Shown here one piece after another: positions 1 to 5,729 of a DNA stretch of 5,991 nucleotides. The notes beneath the pieces are model-generated. The model saw only the letters and a list, made by a program, of their open reading frames with translations. It was not told the DNA's origin and searched no databases. The stretch spans positions 1-5,991 of the forward strand of contig JABURU010000229.1 in NCBI GenBank assembly GCA_014762485.1, given 5' to 3'. A program made the position numbers and the translations under genes. Source of the stretch: Gammaproteobacteria bacterium. GTDB lineage: Bacteria; Pseudomonadota; Gammaproteobacteria; Thiohalospirales; Thiohalospiraceae. Position 1 is the first letter of the stretch. The number at the start of each line of letters is the position of its first letter.

Positions 1-775
1 GCTAACCCTGGCTGGGGCACTGATGCAGGTCTTGCTGCGCAACCCTTTGGCAGACCCTTACGTCCTTGGCTTGTCGGGTGGCGCAGCGGTGGCGGCCTTG
101 CTCGCTATGCTCTCCGGTGTGAGCGGCCTGTTATTACAATCCAGTGCCTTTGCTGGTGCCCTGCTGGCGACCCTGGTTGTCTTCAGCCTGTCTCATGGTC
201 TGGGCCAATGGACCTCGCACCGCCTCTTGCTCACGGGCATCGTGCTGGCCGCCGGCTGGGGCGCCTTGATCAGTTTTTTATTGGCCATCGCTCCCAACCA
301 GCACCTTCCCGGTATGTTGTTTTGGTTAATGGGCGACCTCTCCCCGGCCCGACAGCCTGCCTGGGCACTGTGGCTCCTGTTCATAGGCGTGGTACTGGCC
401 TTTTTTATGGGACGTAGCCTGAACATCCTTTCCCGGGGCGAACAACATGCAGCGACCCTGGGGGTTAATACCCGTCGCCTGCGCTATACCATTTACGCAT
501 TGACTTCTTTATATACCGCCACCGCTGTCACCCTGGCTGGCAGTGTGGGATTTGTTGGTCTGGTGGTTCCGCACCTCACCCGTCTGCTGATAGGCAGTGA
601 CCATCGCATTCTGCTGCCGGCCTCTGCCCTGCTGGGAGGCAGCCTGCTGGTGCTGGCGGATACACTGTCGCGTACTATCATCGCCCCCCAGCAACTCCCC
701 GTAGGCGTGGTTACTGCGCTGATCGGTGTACCGCTATTTTTATTCCTGTTAAACCGGGGACAACAGCGTGTCTGA
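1..775 (+). CDS. btuC: BtuC/FecCD-family ABC transporter permease, 5'-truncated by window edge
   Basis: This is the inner-membrane permease subunit of a type II ABC importer for cobalamin or a siderophore. The reading frame is open from position 2, and residues before the first in-window ATG (23) already match the family (LTLAGALMQ). The real start therefore lies upstream, and about 257 residues of a family-typical ~330 are present. Family hallmarks, in order: the NPLADPYVLG motif (from nt 41), a cytoplasmic coupling segment SRGEQHAATLG (from nt 431), GFVGLVVPHLTR (nt 548-583), and a C-terminal run containing LADTLSR and LPVGVVTALIGVP. Several long hydrophobic membrane segments lie between them. 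The gene overlaps the ATPase gene by 8 bp, which implies translational coupling. FecCD permeases for B12, haem and siderophores are hard to tell apart, so the BtuC assignment rests on the B12 genes next door. Family certain, substrate inferred. Confidence 0.85.
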   Translation, partial: LTLAGALMQVLLRNPLADPYVLGLSGGAAVAALLAMLSGVSGLLLQSSAFAGALLATLVVFSLSHGLGQWTSHRLLLTGIVLAAGWGALISFLLAIAPNQHLPGMLFWLMGDLSPARQPAWALWLLFIGVVLAFFMGRSLNILSRGEQHAATLGVNTRRLRYTIYALTSLYTATAVTLAGSVGFVGLVVPHLTRLLIGSDHRILLPASALLGGSLLVLADTLSRTIIAPQQLPVGVVTALIGVPLFLFLLNRGQQRV

Positions 776-1535
776 GTACCGTATTGAAAACCTGTGCATA
801 GAGCGGGGCGAAAAGGTTCTGTGTGCAAACCTGAGTCTGGAATTTAAGCTTGGCCAATGTTGGGGGATACTAGGTGCCAATGGAGCAGGAAAGACTACCC
901 TGCTGCATACCATGGCCGGTTTATATACGCCCAGAGCGGGCCGACGCCTGGTTCAAAACACTGAATTAGACCAGTTGAATCATATCGAACGGGCCAAACG
1001 CCTGGGACTGCTGTTCCAGCACAATCCCAACCCGTTTCCCTCTAGCGTGGAAGAGACAGCATTACAGGGCCGTCATCCACACCTAAATCCCTGGCAATGG
1101 GAAACCGATCATGACAAGGCCCAGGCCATAGCAGCCTTACGACGTGTCGAACTGGAAGGGTTAAAAGACCGTCAGGTAGACTCGCTCTCTGGAGGAGAGC
1201 GACAAAGGCTGGCCATTGCCACCCTGTTAACCCAAAACCCAACCACCCTGCTATTGGACGAGCCCATTAACCACCTTGATCTGCACCACCAAATCAAGGC
1301 ATTAGGCTTATTTGCCAATATGGCACGCGAGCAGCAACACCTGGTCATCATGAGCATGCACGATATCAATCTTGCACAACGCTTTTGCGATCATATGTTG
1401 CTGATGTTTGCGGGTGGGAAGGTGATTTATGGAGAAACGGCCAAGGTGATGACTAAACAGAACCTGACGCAGCTATATTGCCATTCGATGCTACAGATAG
1501 AGGGGCCGCACGGGCCGTTATATGTTCCCGAATAG
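768..1535 (+). CDS. btuD: BtuD/FepC-type ABC transporter ATP-binding protein
   Basis: This is the cytoplasmic ATPase that would power the adjacent permease. All nucleotide-binding motifs are intact in 255 residues: Walker A GANGAGKTT (36-44), Q-loop Gln84, signature LSGGERQ (140-146), Walker B TLLLDEP (160-166), D-loop NHLD (168-171) and switch His198 (SMHD). The length is close to BtuD/FepC proteins (about 250-270). The start is GTG at 768, chosen because the conserved N-terminal strand begins at once (YRIENLCIERG) and a G-rich ribosome binding site, GGGGA (756-760), sits 7 nt upstream inside the permease gene. The C-terminal end (GPLYVP) looks native. The last 83 bp overlap the convergent parA-like gene. 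Cobalamin as substrate is inferred from context; a siderophore/haem importer cannot be excluded from this protein alone. Confidence 0.88.
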   Translation: MSEYRIENLCIERGEKVLCANLSLEFKLGQCWGILGANGAGKTTLLHTMAGLYTPRAGRRLVQNTELDQLNHIERAKRLGLLFQHNPNPFPSSVEETALQGRHPHLNPWQWETDHDKAQAIAALRRVELEGLKDRQVDSLSGGERQRLAIATLLTQNPTTLLLDEPINHLDLHHQIKALGLFANMAREQQHLVIMSMHDINLAQRFCDHMLLMFAGGKVIYGETAKVMTKQNLTQLYCHSMLQIEGPHGPLYVPE

Positions 1536-2214
1536 AGGTCGTTTTTTGCACCTCAAACTTATTTTGTAGCCAGTTAATCACCGTTTTCCACTGCTCGACA
1601 TCTGCTTCGGTTTGCGATGAGGGCAAGTCATGGATCCCCAGGCCTTCGTCCACTGCGCGCACATAATTCTGCGTATCACGTAGAATACCGACAAAAGGCA
1701 ACCCCAGTGTTTTCAGAAAGCGTCGCAGCGTATGATAAATACGGGTGTTGGCCTTTACTCGGTTGGCAACGATGCCCAGGCGAATGCCGTGCTGTCGTAT
1801 CTTGCCATCCAGTAACAGGTCACGAATAAAGTCGGCCGTGGCCGAAATATCAATCGGTGAAGGTTGAACCGGTATAAGTATGGTATCCACCTGTGCCACC
1901 AACTTGGCCAGAGCATGACCGGCTACCCCGGCCGGGGCGTCGATGATGGTCTTTTGATAGAGAGGATTTTGCATTAACCAGGCACGGGTAACATTGGGCC
2001 TGTAACCGGCATCCCCACCCTTCATTCCTACAATTTTTGGCAGGTTATCCATACGTTGAGACAACCAGCGCATACTGGAACCCTGGGGGTCCTGATCCAC
2101 CAGTAAGGTTGAGTATTGGCGCGCAAAATACGAGGCCAAATTCGTCGCCACAGTGGTCTTTCCACATCCACCTTTCGCATTCACCACCAGGATACGCTGC
2201 GCTTTATCCTGCAT
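1453..2214 (-). CDS. ParA/MinD-family ATPase (orphan, small type)
   Basis: This 253-residue SIMIBI-class P-loop ATPase has the deviant Walker A motif KGGCGKTT (residues 14-21, with the signature lysine Lys14), DQDPQGS (40-46) and the Walker B-like IIDAPAG (90-96). There is no N-terminal helix-turn-helix, so it resembles the short ParA subtype. These proteins dimerise on ATP and position plasmids, chromosomes or protein complexes on nucleoid or membrane; no partner (ParB or other cargo adaptor) is visible here, so the cargo is unknown. The ATG at 2214 puts Walker A at the usual distance from the N-terminus, but the only GGAG (2229-2232) is 14 nt away, too far for a good ribosome binding site. 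Residues about 227-253 (Ala/Ser-rich, no family similarity I recognise) are encoded antisense to the btuD 3' end and look like an extension past the normal ParA C-terminus. A role in B12 metabolism is not indicated. Confidence 0.88.
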   Translation of the reverse strand: MQDKAQRILVVNAKGGCGKTTVATNLASYFARQYSTLLVDQDPQGSSMRWLSQRMDNLPKIVGMKGGDAGYRPNVTRAWLMQNPLYQKTIIDAPAGVAGHALAKLVAQVDTILIPVQPSPIDISATADFIRDLLLDGKIRQHGIRLGIVANRVKANTRIYHTLRRFLKTLGLPFVGILRDTQNYVRAVDEGLGIHDLPSSQTEADVEQWKTVINWLQNKFEVQKTTSIREHITARAAPLSVASNGNIAASGSV

Positions 2215-2362
2215 CTTTATTGCTGTCGCTCCACAAATGACAGTGCCAGATAACTAATTTAGCGTCTGTAGAAGAAAAATGTGAAGCCCAACACGCTATT
2301 TTTACAATATTGTCACAGGATCTTAGAGTTTATAGTTCAAGCGTTACATTAATTAGCGCCGC
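2215..2362. other. Intergenic region between parA-like gene and btuB promoter
   Basis: This AT-richer stretch has no supportable gene. It must contain the leader and probably the promoter of the minus-strand parA-like gene, but I found no convincing -35/-10 pair for it. It also contains a perfect 10-bp palindrome, ACAATATTGT (2304-2313), which could be a binding site or chance, and a possible distal plus-strand promoter: TTGTCA (2310-2315), a 15-nt spacer and TATAGT (2331-2336). Each box differs from consensus at one position, but the spacer is short. Confidence 0.4.
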
Positions 2363-2391
2363 TTGACAGCCTTACGCTCTACACATAGAGT
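2363..2391 (+). promoter_or_regulatory. Sigma70-like promoter of the btuB operon
   Basis: A perfect -35 box TTGACA (2363-2368) is followed by a 17-nt spacer and TAGAGT (2386-2391), a 4-of-6 match to the -10 consensus. Initiation would be expected about 6-9 nt further on, near 2397-2400, immediately before the first paired base of the riboswitch (2401). That agreement between promoter and aptamer boundary supports the call. A short inverted repeat, CTCTA (2377-2381) and TAGAG (2386-2390), overlaps the -10 box; I cannot say whether it is an operator. Confidence 0.65.
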
Positions 2392-2399
2392 GACGCCAC

Positions 2400-2580
2400 T
2401 GTTCAGGTGCCCTGGGTTGTTGTCATACATCAGGGTGAAACGGGAAATCGGTTAAAGTCCGATGCTGCCCCCGCAACGGTAAGTGAGTACATCAGGCCAA
2501 CACGCCACTGTGTCATCGACATGGGAAGGCGGTCTGACAGGAATGAATCCACTCACAAGCCCGGAGACCGGCCTGAATAC
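2400..2580 (+). promoter_or_regulatory. Cobalamin riboswitch aptamer (B12 element)
   Basis: The 5' leader of btuB folds as the cobalamin-sensing RNA. The B12 box AAGCCCGGAGACCGGCCT (2557-2574) matches the published consensus rAGYCMGgAgaCCkGCcd at every position. Other conserved parts are the GGGAAATCGG and AAAGTCCG segments, the invariant GCTGCCCCCGCAAC (2464-2477), and GCCACTG...GGGAAGGC (2504-2530). Supporting helices read from the sequence: P1 2401-2407 with 2572-2578 (one wobble); 2410-2414 with 2431-2435; 2447-2451 with 2459-2463, closing a TTAAAGT loop; 2483-2488 with 2551-2556; 2492-2498 with 2531-2537 (one wobble); 2504-2506 with 2528-2530; and a small TGTC/GACA hairpin (2511-2521). 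Family knowledge: the RNA binds adenosyl- or other cobalamins and represses the downstream uptake gene. It sits 114 nt before btuB and probably controls the whole btuB-tonB-pduO-btuF unit. Confidence 0.95.
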
Positions 2581-2683
2581 CGAAAGCAATGTTGCGGAGG
2601 GCAACATGGGCGGACCACCCTCCACCCTCAATCCCTCCTCACAAGGCTGATGTTTCGCGCGCGGGTGTGCGCAATTAGTATTT
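2581..2683 (+). promoter_or_regulatory. Riboswitch expression platform (candidate translational control)
   Basis: Between aptamer and ribosome binding site are a perfect 7-bp hairpin ATGTTGC/GCAACAT with loop GGAGG (2589-2607), a pyrimidine-rich strand with two CCCTCC copies (2618-2623, 2633-2638), and a GC-rich 6-bp hairpin (2657-2662 with 2667-2672, one wobble). GTTGCGG (2591-2597) is exactly complementary to the aptamer core CCGCAAC (2471-2477), as expected for the kissing-loop contact known in cobalamin riboswitches. CCTCAA (2626-2631) and TCCTCA (2636-2641) can each mask the btuB Shine-Dalgarno. No hairpin is followed by a T tract, so control of translation initiation is more likely than transcription termination. 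The pairings are visible; which of them form is inference. Confidence 0.6.
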
Positions 2684-2687
2684 GAGG
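2684..2687 (+). promoter_or_regulatory. btuB Shine-Dalgarno (GAGG)
   Basis: GAGG lies 6 nt before the btuB ATG at 2694, inside TTTGAGGATG, and fixes that start. It is the likely target of riboswitch control because two upstream hexamers are perfectly complementary to it and its flanks (2626-2631 to 2682-2687, and 2636-2641 to 2683-2688). Confidence 0.75.
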
Positions 2688-2693
2688 ATGTAA

Positions 2694-4520
2694 ATGAAAT
2701 TCCAACGTACCCTGATTTCCCTGACTGTCTTCGCGGCAATACAACCGACTCTATTGCTCGCCGAAGATAACTCCATCATCGTAACCGCAACACGAACTGC
2801 ACAAACAGCCGACGACGCTCTTGCCAGCGTCAGTGCCATTAATCGAGAGGATATAGAGGCCAGCCAAGCCTATAGTCTGGGTGAGTTATTACGCTCAGAA
2901 GGCGGAATAGATATCACTACCCAGGGAAGTTATGGCAAGTCGACCCAGCTCTACATGCGAGGCACCGAATCGGATCACGTTCTGGTGCTGGTTGATGGCG
3001 TACGAGCCGCCTCTGCCACCACAGGTGCTTTCGCCTGGGAAAACATCTCACTGGAGCAGGTAGAGCGTATTGAAATCGTACGCGGTCCCCGCGCTAGCCT
3101 GTATGGTTCCGATGCCATAGGCGGTGTGGTGCATATTTTTACTCGCCAGGCAGCTGAGAATAGCGTGGCGATCAATTACGGCAGTTACAACACGCAACGC
3201 ATCTCCGTCACTACAGCAGGTGGCAACAGATGGAAATACGCCATTGCTGCACATAGCATGAATTCTGATGGTTTCCCTACCAAAGAGACAGAAACCGAAG
3301 ACATGGGAGCACGCCAGACCGGAATGACCGCAACACTGAATCATATGCTCTCTCAGCAATCCGATCTGCAACTGCGCTACAACTACACAGAAGGTTCGAA
3401 TGAATTCGATAGTTCTACCGGTGACAGCGAGACGAAAAACCAGCTATTAAGTGTTAAGTTCCAACAGACACTCTCAGATAACTGGCGACATTATCTGCTA
3501 GTAGGTAATACCATTGATCAATACACTAGCTACAGCCCTTTTACGCCTTCAACGATTACCACCGACCGTAATAGCCTAAGCTGGCAAAATGAGCTGTTAT
3601 CCGGCGCCCATGTTACCAGCGTAGGTCTGGATATTACTTCTGATCATGCCAGCAAAGATAACAGCGGCATCATAGATGAGACCCTCGAAAACAAGGGTCT
3701 GTTCCTGCAGCAGGAGTGGGATCTGGTAGACAGCAGCCTTACCGCCGCTTTACGCCATGACCAGAACAATGCCTTCGGTAGCTATCAGACAGGCAGCCTT
3801 GCCTGGGGACAGAAGCTGAGTACATCTCGCTGGTTTGTCTCTTACGGCTCTGCCTATAAGGCCCCATCCGTTAATGATCTTTACTGGCCGCTAAGCAGCT
3901 CCGAATATTTAGGTACTACCTACATCACACAGGGTAATACCGCATTGGTACCAGAAGAGTCTAATACCCTAGAGTTGGGCTGGATGGCCCTGGAACAAAG
4001 CAACTACCACTGGAATATCAATCTTTACCAGACAAAGATTGACAACATGATCGACTGGGCCTCCAGCGAAACCGCACCAAGTGAGTACACCTATCAACCT
4101 GTGAATGTTGGAAACGTATCGATCAACGGGTTAGAAATGGGACTGGACTACCCGCTGGGCAAATGGCTACTGGAGACAGACCTTACCCTGCTAAAGGCAA
4201 TTAATAACGATACATCCTTACAGGTGGACCGCCGACCAGAAGAGTCTCTTAACCTGAAGTTCGTACGAAAATTCGCAGACAGCATGGTAAATATCCACAT
4301 GCAATACGCATCTGAGAGAAACGATCGTGGTGGCAGTACCATTCTGGATTCTTATTCACTGGTACATATGAACTACAAGCAACAGTTAGGTAAGCACTCC
4401 CACTGGACTCTCAGGATCGAAAATCTGCTGAATACCGATTATGCTCTGGCAGAGGGTTACTCGGCTAAATACCTGACACCGGGTCGCAGTTTCTATGCCG
4501 GTATAAAAATCGGTTTCTAA
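2694..4520 (+). CDS. btuB: BtuB, TonB-dependent outer-membrane cobalamin receptor
   Basis: This is the outer-membrane beta-barrel that binds and actively imports cobalamin using energy passed on by TonB. The 608 residues are close to the E. coli BtuB precursor (614). In order: a signal peptide (hydrophobic core about 7-22, likely cut after LLLA, residue 23), a TonB box SIIVTATR (27-34) like the BtuB TonB box, a plug domain with LGELLRSEGGIDI, YMRGTESDHVLVLVDGVR and VERIEIVRGPRASLYGSDAIGGVV, then a barrel ending in NLLNTDYALAEGYSAKY, PGRSFYAGIKIGF. The final Phe is the usual outer-membrane assembly signal. The cobalamin riboswitch directly upstream makes B12 the substrate rather than a siderophore. 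The tonB-like gene begins 3 nt after its stop. No frameshift or truncation seen. Confidence 0.95.
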   Translation: MKFQRTLISLTVFAAIQPTLLLAEDNSIIVTATRTAQTADDALASVSAINREDIEASQAYSLGELLRSEGGIDITTQGSYGKSTQLYMRGTESDHVLVLVDGVRAASATTGAFAWENISLEQVERIEIVRGPRASLYGSDAIGGVVHIFTRQAAENSVAINYGSYNTQRISVTTAGGNRWKYAIAAHSMNSDGFPTKETETEDMGARQTGMTATLNHMLSQQSDLQLRYNYTEGSNEFDSSTGDSETKNQLLSVKFQQTLSDNWRHYLLVGNTIDQYTSYSPFTPSTITTDRNSLSWQNELLSGAHVTSVGLDITSDHASKDNSGIIDETLENKGLFLQQEWDLVDSSLTAALRHDQNNAFGSYQTGSLAWGQKLSTSRWFVSYGSAYKAPSVNDLYWPLSSSEYLGTTYITQGNTALVPEESNTLELGWMALEQSNYHWNINLYQTKIDNMIDWASSETAPSEYTYQPVNVGNVSINGLEMGLDYPLGKWLLETDLTLLKAINNDTSLQVDRRPEESLNLKFVRKFADSMVNIHMQYASERNDRGGSTILDSYSLVHMNYKQQLGKHSHWTLRIENLLNTDYALAEGYSAKYLTPGRSFYAGIKIGF

Positions 4521-4523
4521 ATT

Positions 4524-5162
4524 ATGCACCAAACATCAGGGCGTACAGGTAATAGCAATATAATACTGGCCTTTGTCGGCTTGTCCCTATTACTTCACGC
4601 CCTGATCCTTTCTGTAATACCCAGTGGGTCTGAGTACAATGTAGAGTCGCCCTTACCTCTAATAAGCGCCCACATTCAATCCAGTATGGCTACCCCACAA
4701 GCGACTAATGAGAAAACTGAAAAAAATAATCCTATAGCGCCTAAGTACACCAAAGCAAATAACTCGACCAGTTCAGCAAAGACGACTGTACAAGAGTCAT
4801 CAACCCTTGTAGAAAGTAACACGACATTAACTCAGGTTGCGGAAGAGATAGAAAGCAGTGAATGGAAGAACGAAGTCAAAGCAGAACTATCTGAATCATT
4901 AAAACTCTATTTCCACTACCCTCGTGCCGCAAGAAAGCGTAACTGGCAAGGCAAAGTTATCCTCGCTCTTAACATCCATGCCAATGGTCAAATTACAGAT
5001 CTGCAGATAGCCAGATCATCCGGTTATGAAATTCTGGACAATGCTGCCATATCAGCTATAAGCAAGACCGCGAAACTGCAGAATATTGCTCTGCTTGAGG
5101 AACGAATGGAAACTAATGAAATACTTAGCTTACACGTACCTATTATATACAAACTTAGATAG
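4524..5162 (+). CDS. tonB: TonB-like energy transducer, proline-poor linker
   Basis: This 212-residue inner-membrane-anchored periplasmic protein would couple proton-motive force, through ExbB/ExbD (not in the window), to BtuB. It has a short cytoplasmic N-terminus, one membrane helix (about 13-32) carrying the S-x3-H motif typical of TonB (Ser21, His25), a linker (about 33-112) rich in Ser, Thr, Asn, Glu and Lys with only six prolines, and a TonB_C domain (about 118-212) with YPRAARKRNWQGKV, ANGQI, ARSSGYEILDNAA (SSG at 165-167) and a closing VPIIYKLR. Classical TonB linkers are proline-rich with EP/KP repeats, so this linker is unusual. Start 4524 is 3 nt after the btuB stop with no recognisable Shine-Dalgarno, suggesting translation coupled to btuB. 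G+C is low (about 42% counted over 4681-4860). Placement in the btuB operon suggests a dedicated partner of this receptor. Confidence 0.88.
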   Translation: MHQTSGRTGNSNIILAFVGLSLLLHALILSVIPSGSEYNVESPLPLISAHIQSSMATPQATNEKTEKNNPIAPKYTKANNSTSSAKTTVQESSTLVESNTTLTQVAEEIESSEWKNEVKAELSESLKLYFHYPRAARKRNWQGKVILALNIHANGQITDLQIARSSGYEILDNAAISAISKTAKLQNIALLEERMETNEILSLHVPIIYKLR

Positions 5163-5171
5163 ATAATAGAA

Positions 5172-5729
5172 ATGGGACATCGACTATCAAAAATATACAC
5201 TCGCACTGGTGACAATGGCACCACCGGTATTGCTGGAAATATACGTGTAGTAAAAGACAGCTCCCGGATTGAGGCCATCGGTACCATTGATGAGTTGAAT
5301 AGCCTCATAGGCATAGTGCTGGCGTATAACATTCCAGACACGGTCACGTTATGCCTGAACAACATACAGAACGACCTGTTTGATCTGGGGGGCGAGCTGG
5401 CAATGCCTGAACACCAGGCCATCAATCAGCCATACATCGACCGTATCGAGTCTGAGCTGGATCGATTTAATGAAGCATTGCCAGTGCTAAAAGAATTTAT
5501 TTTACCTGCCGGTGGACTGGCTACTTCGTCTTGCCACCTGGCTCGTAGCGTCTGTCGCCGGGCCGAACGCAACATGGTGAGTTTGCATCGCGATGAAGCC
5601 TTAAACCCGCTTGCGATAGCTTATATAAACCGTCTCTCTGATCTGTTATTTGTAATCGCCCGTGTACTATCGCGCCATGAGAATGGTAGCGAAGTATTAT
5701 GGCAACCGAGAAAGAACGCTCATGATTAA
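5172..5729 (+). CDS. pduO: PduO-type ATP:cob(I)alamin adenosyltransferase
   Basis: This cytoplasmic enzyme transfers the adenosyl group of ATP to cob(I)alamin, making coenzyme B12. The 185 residues cover the whole PduO/MMAB family fold: TRTGDNGTTG (10-19), the ATP-binding N-terminal segment; RIEAIGTIDELNS (32-44); FDLGGELAMPE (70-80); FILPAGG (109-115); HLARSVCRRAER (122-133), which holds the conserved Arg/Glu cluster; INRLSDLLFVIAR (152-164); and a late Trp177. The MGHRLSKIYTRTGD opening is typical, supporting ATG 5172, which lies 9 nt after the tonB stop. Only purine-rich sequence without a clear Shine-Dalgarno precedes it. It is not the unrelated CobA/BtuR type. Its place between the uptake genes fits adenosylation of newly imported corrinoid. 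It overlaps the next gene by 8 bp. Confidence 0.95.
   Translation: MGHRLSKIYTRTGDNGTTGIAGNIRVVKDSSRIEAIGTIDELNSLIGIVLAYNIPDTVTLCLNNIQNDLFDLGGELAMPEHQAINQPYIDRIESELDRFNEALPVLKEFILPAGGLATSSCHLARSVCRRAERNMVSLHRDEALNPLAIAYINRLSDLLFVIARVLSRHENGSEVLWQPRKNAHD

Noticed and set aside
193..828. Overlapping open frames inside the permease gene (193-426 minus, 208-417 plus, 493-828 minus)
   Set aside because: They are shadows of a strongly conserved FecCD coding frame, and their translations are Arg/Pro/Ser-rich with no recognisable domains.
1453..2214. Cobyrinic acid a,c-diamide synthase (CobB/CbiA) identity for the minus-strand gene
   Set aside because: ParA proteins are often labelled this way because they share the P-loop superfamily. 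This protein is 253 residues with ParA motifs and has no glutamine-amidotransferase domain, so a B12-biosynthesis role is not supported despite the context.
2407..2685. Open frame of 92 codons on the plus strand across the leader, and one of 95 codons on the minus strand (2452-2739)
   Set aside because: Both lie on the conserved riboswitch, whose structure explains the sequence; the translations show no domain, and neither has a convincing ribosome binding site.
2657..2690. Rho-independent terminator at the GC-rich hairpin
   Set aside because: The stem is only 6 bp and is followed by AATTAGTATTTG, not a T tract; it also sits right next to the btuB ribosome binding site.
2975..3371. Minus-strand open frames inside btuB (2975-3175, 3048-3371)
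   Set aside because: They lie opposite the conserved plug-domain coding sequence, with no start signals or domain features.
5172..5729. Loss of the family FxLPGG motif in the adenosyltransferase
   Set aside because: The reading is FILPAGG, but the spacing from Phe to the downstream His is unchanged and family members such as MMAB vary at this residue, so it is not evidence of inactivation.
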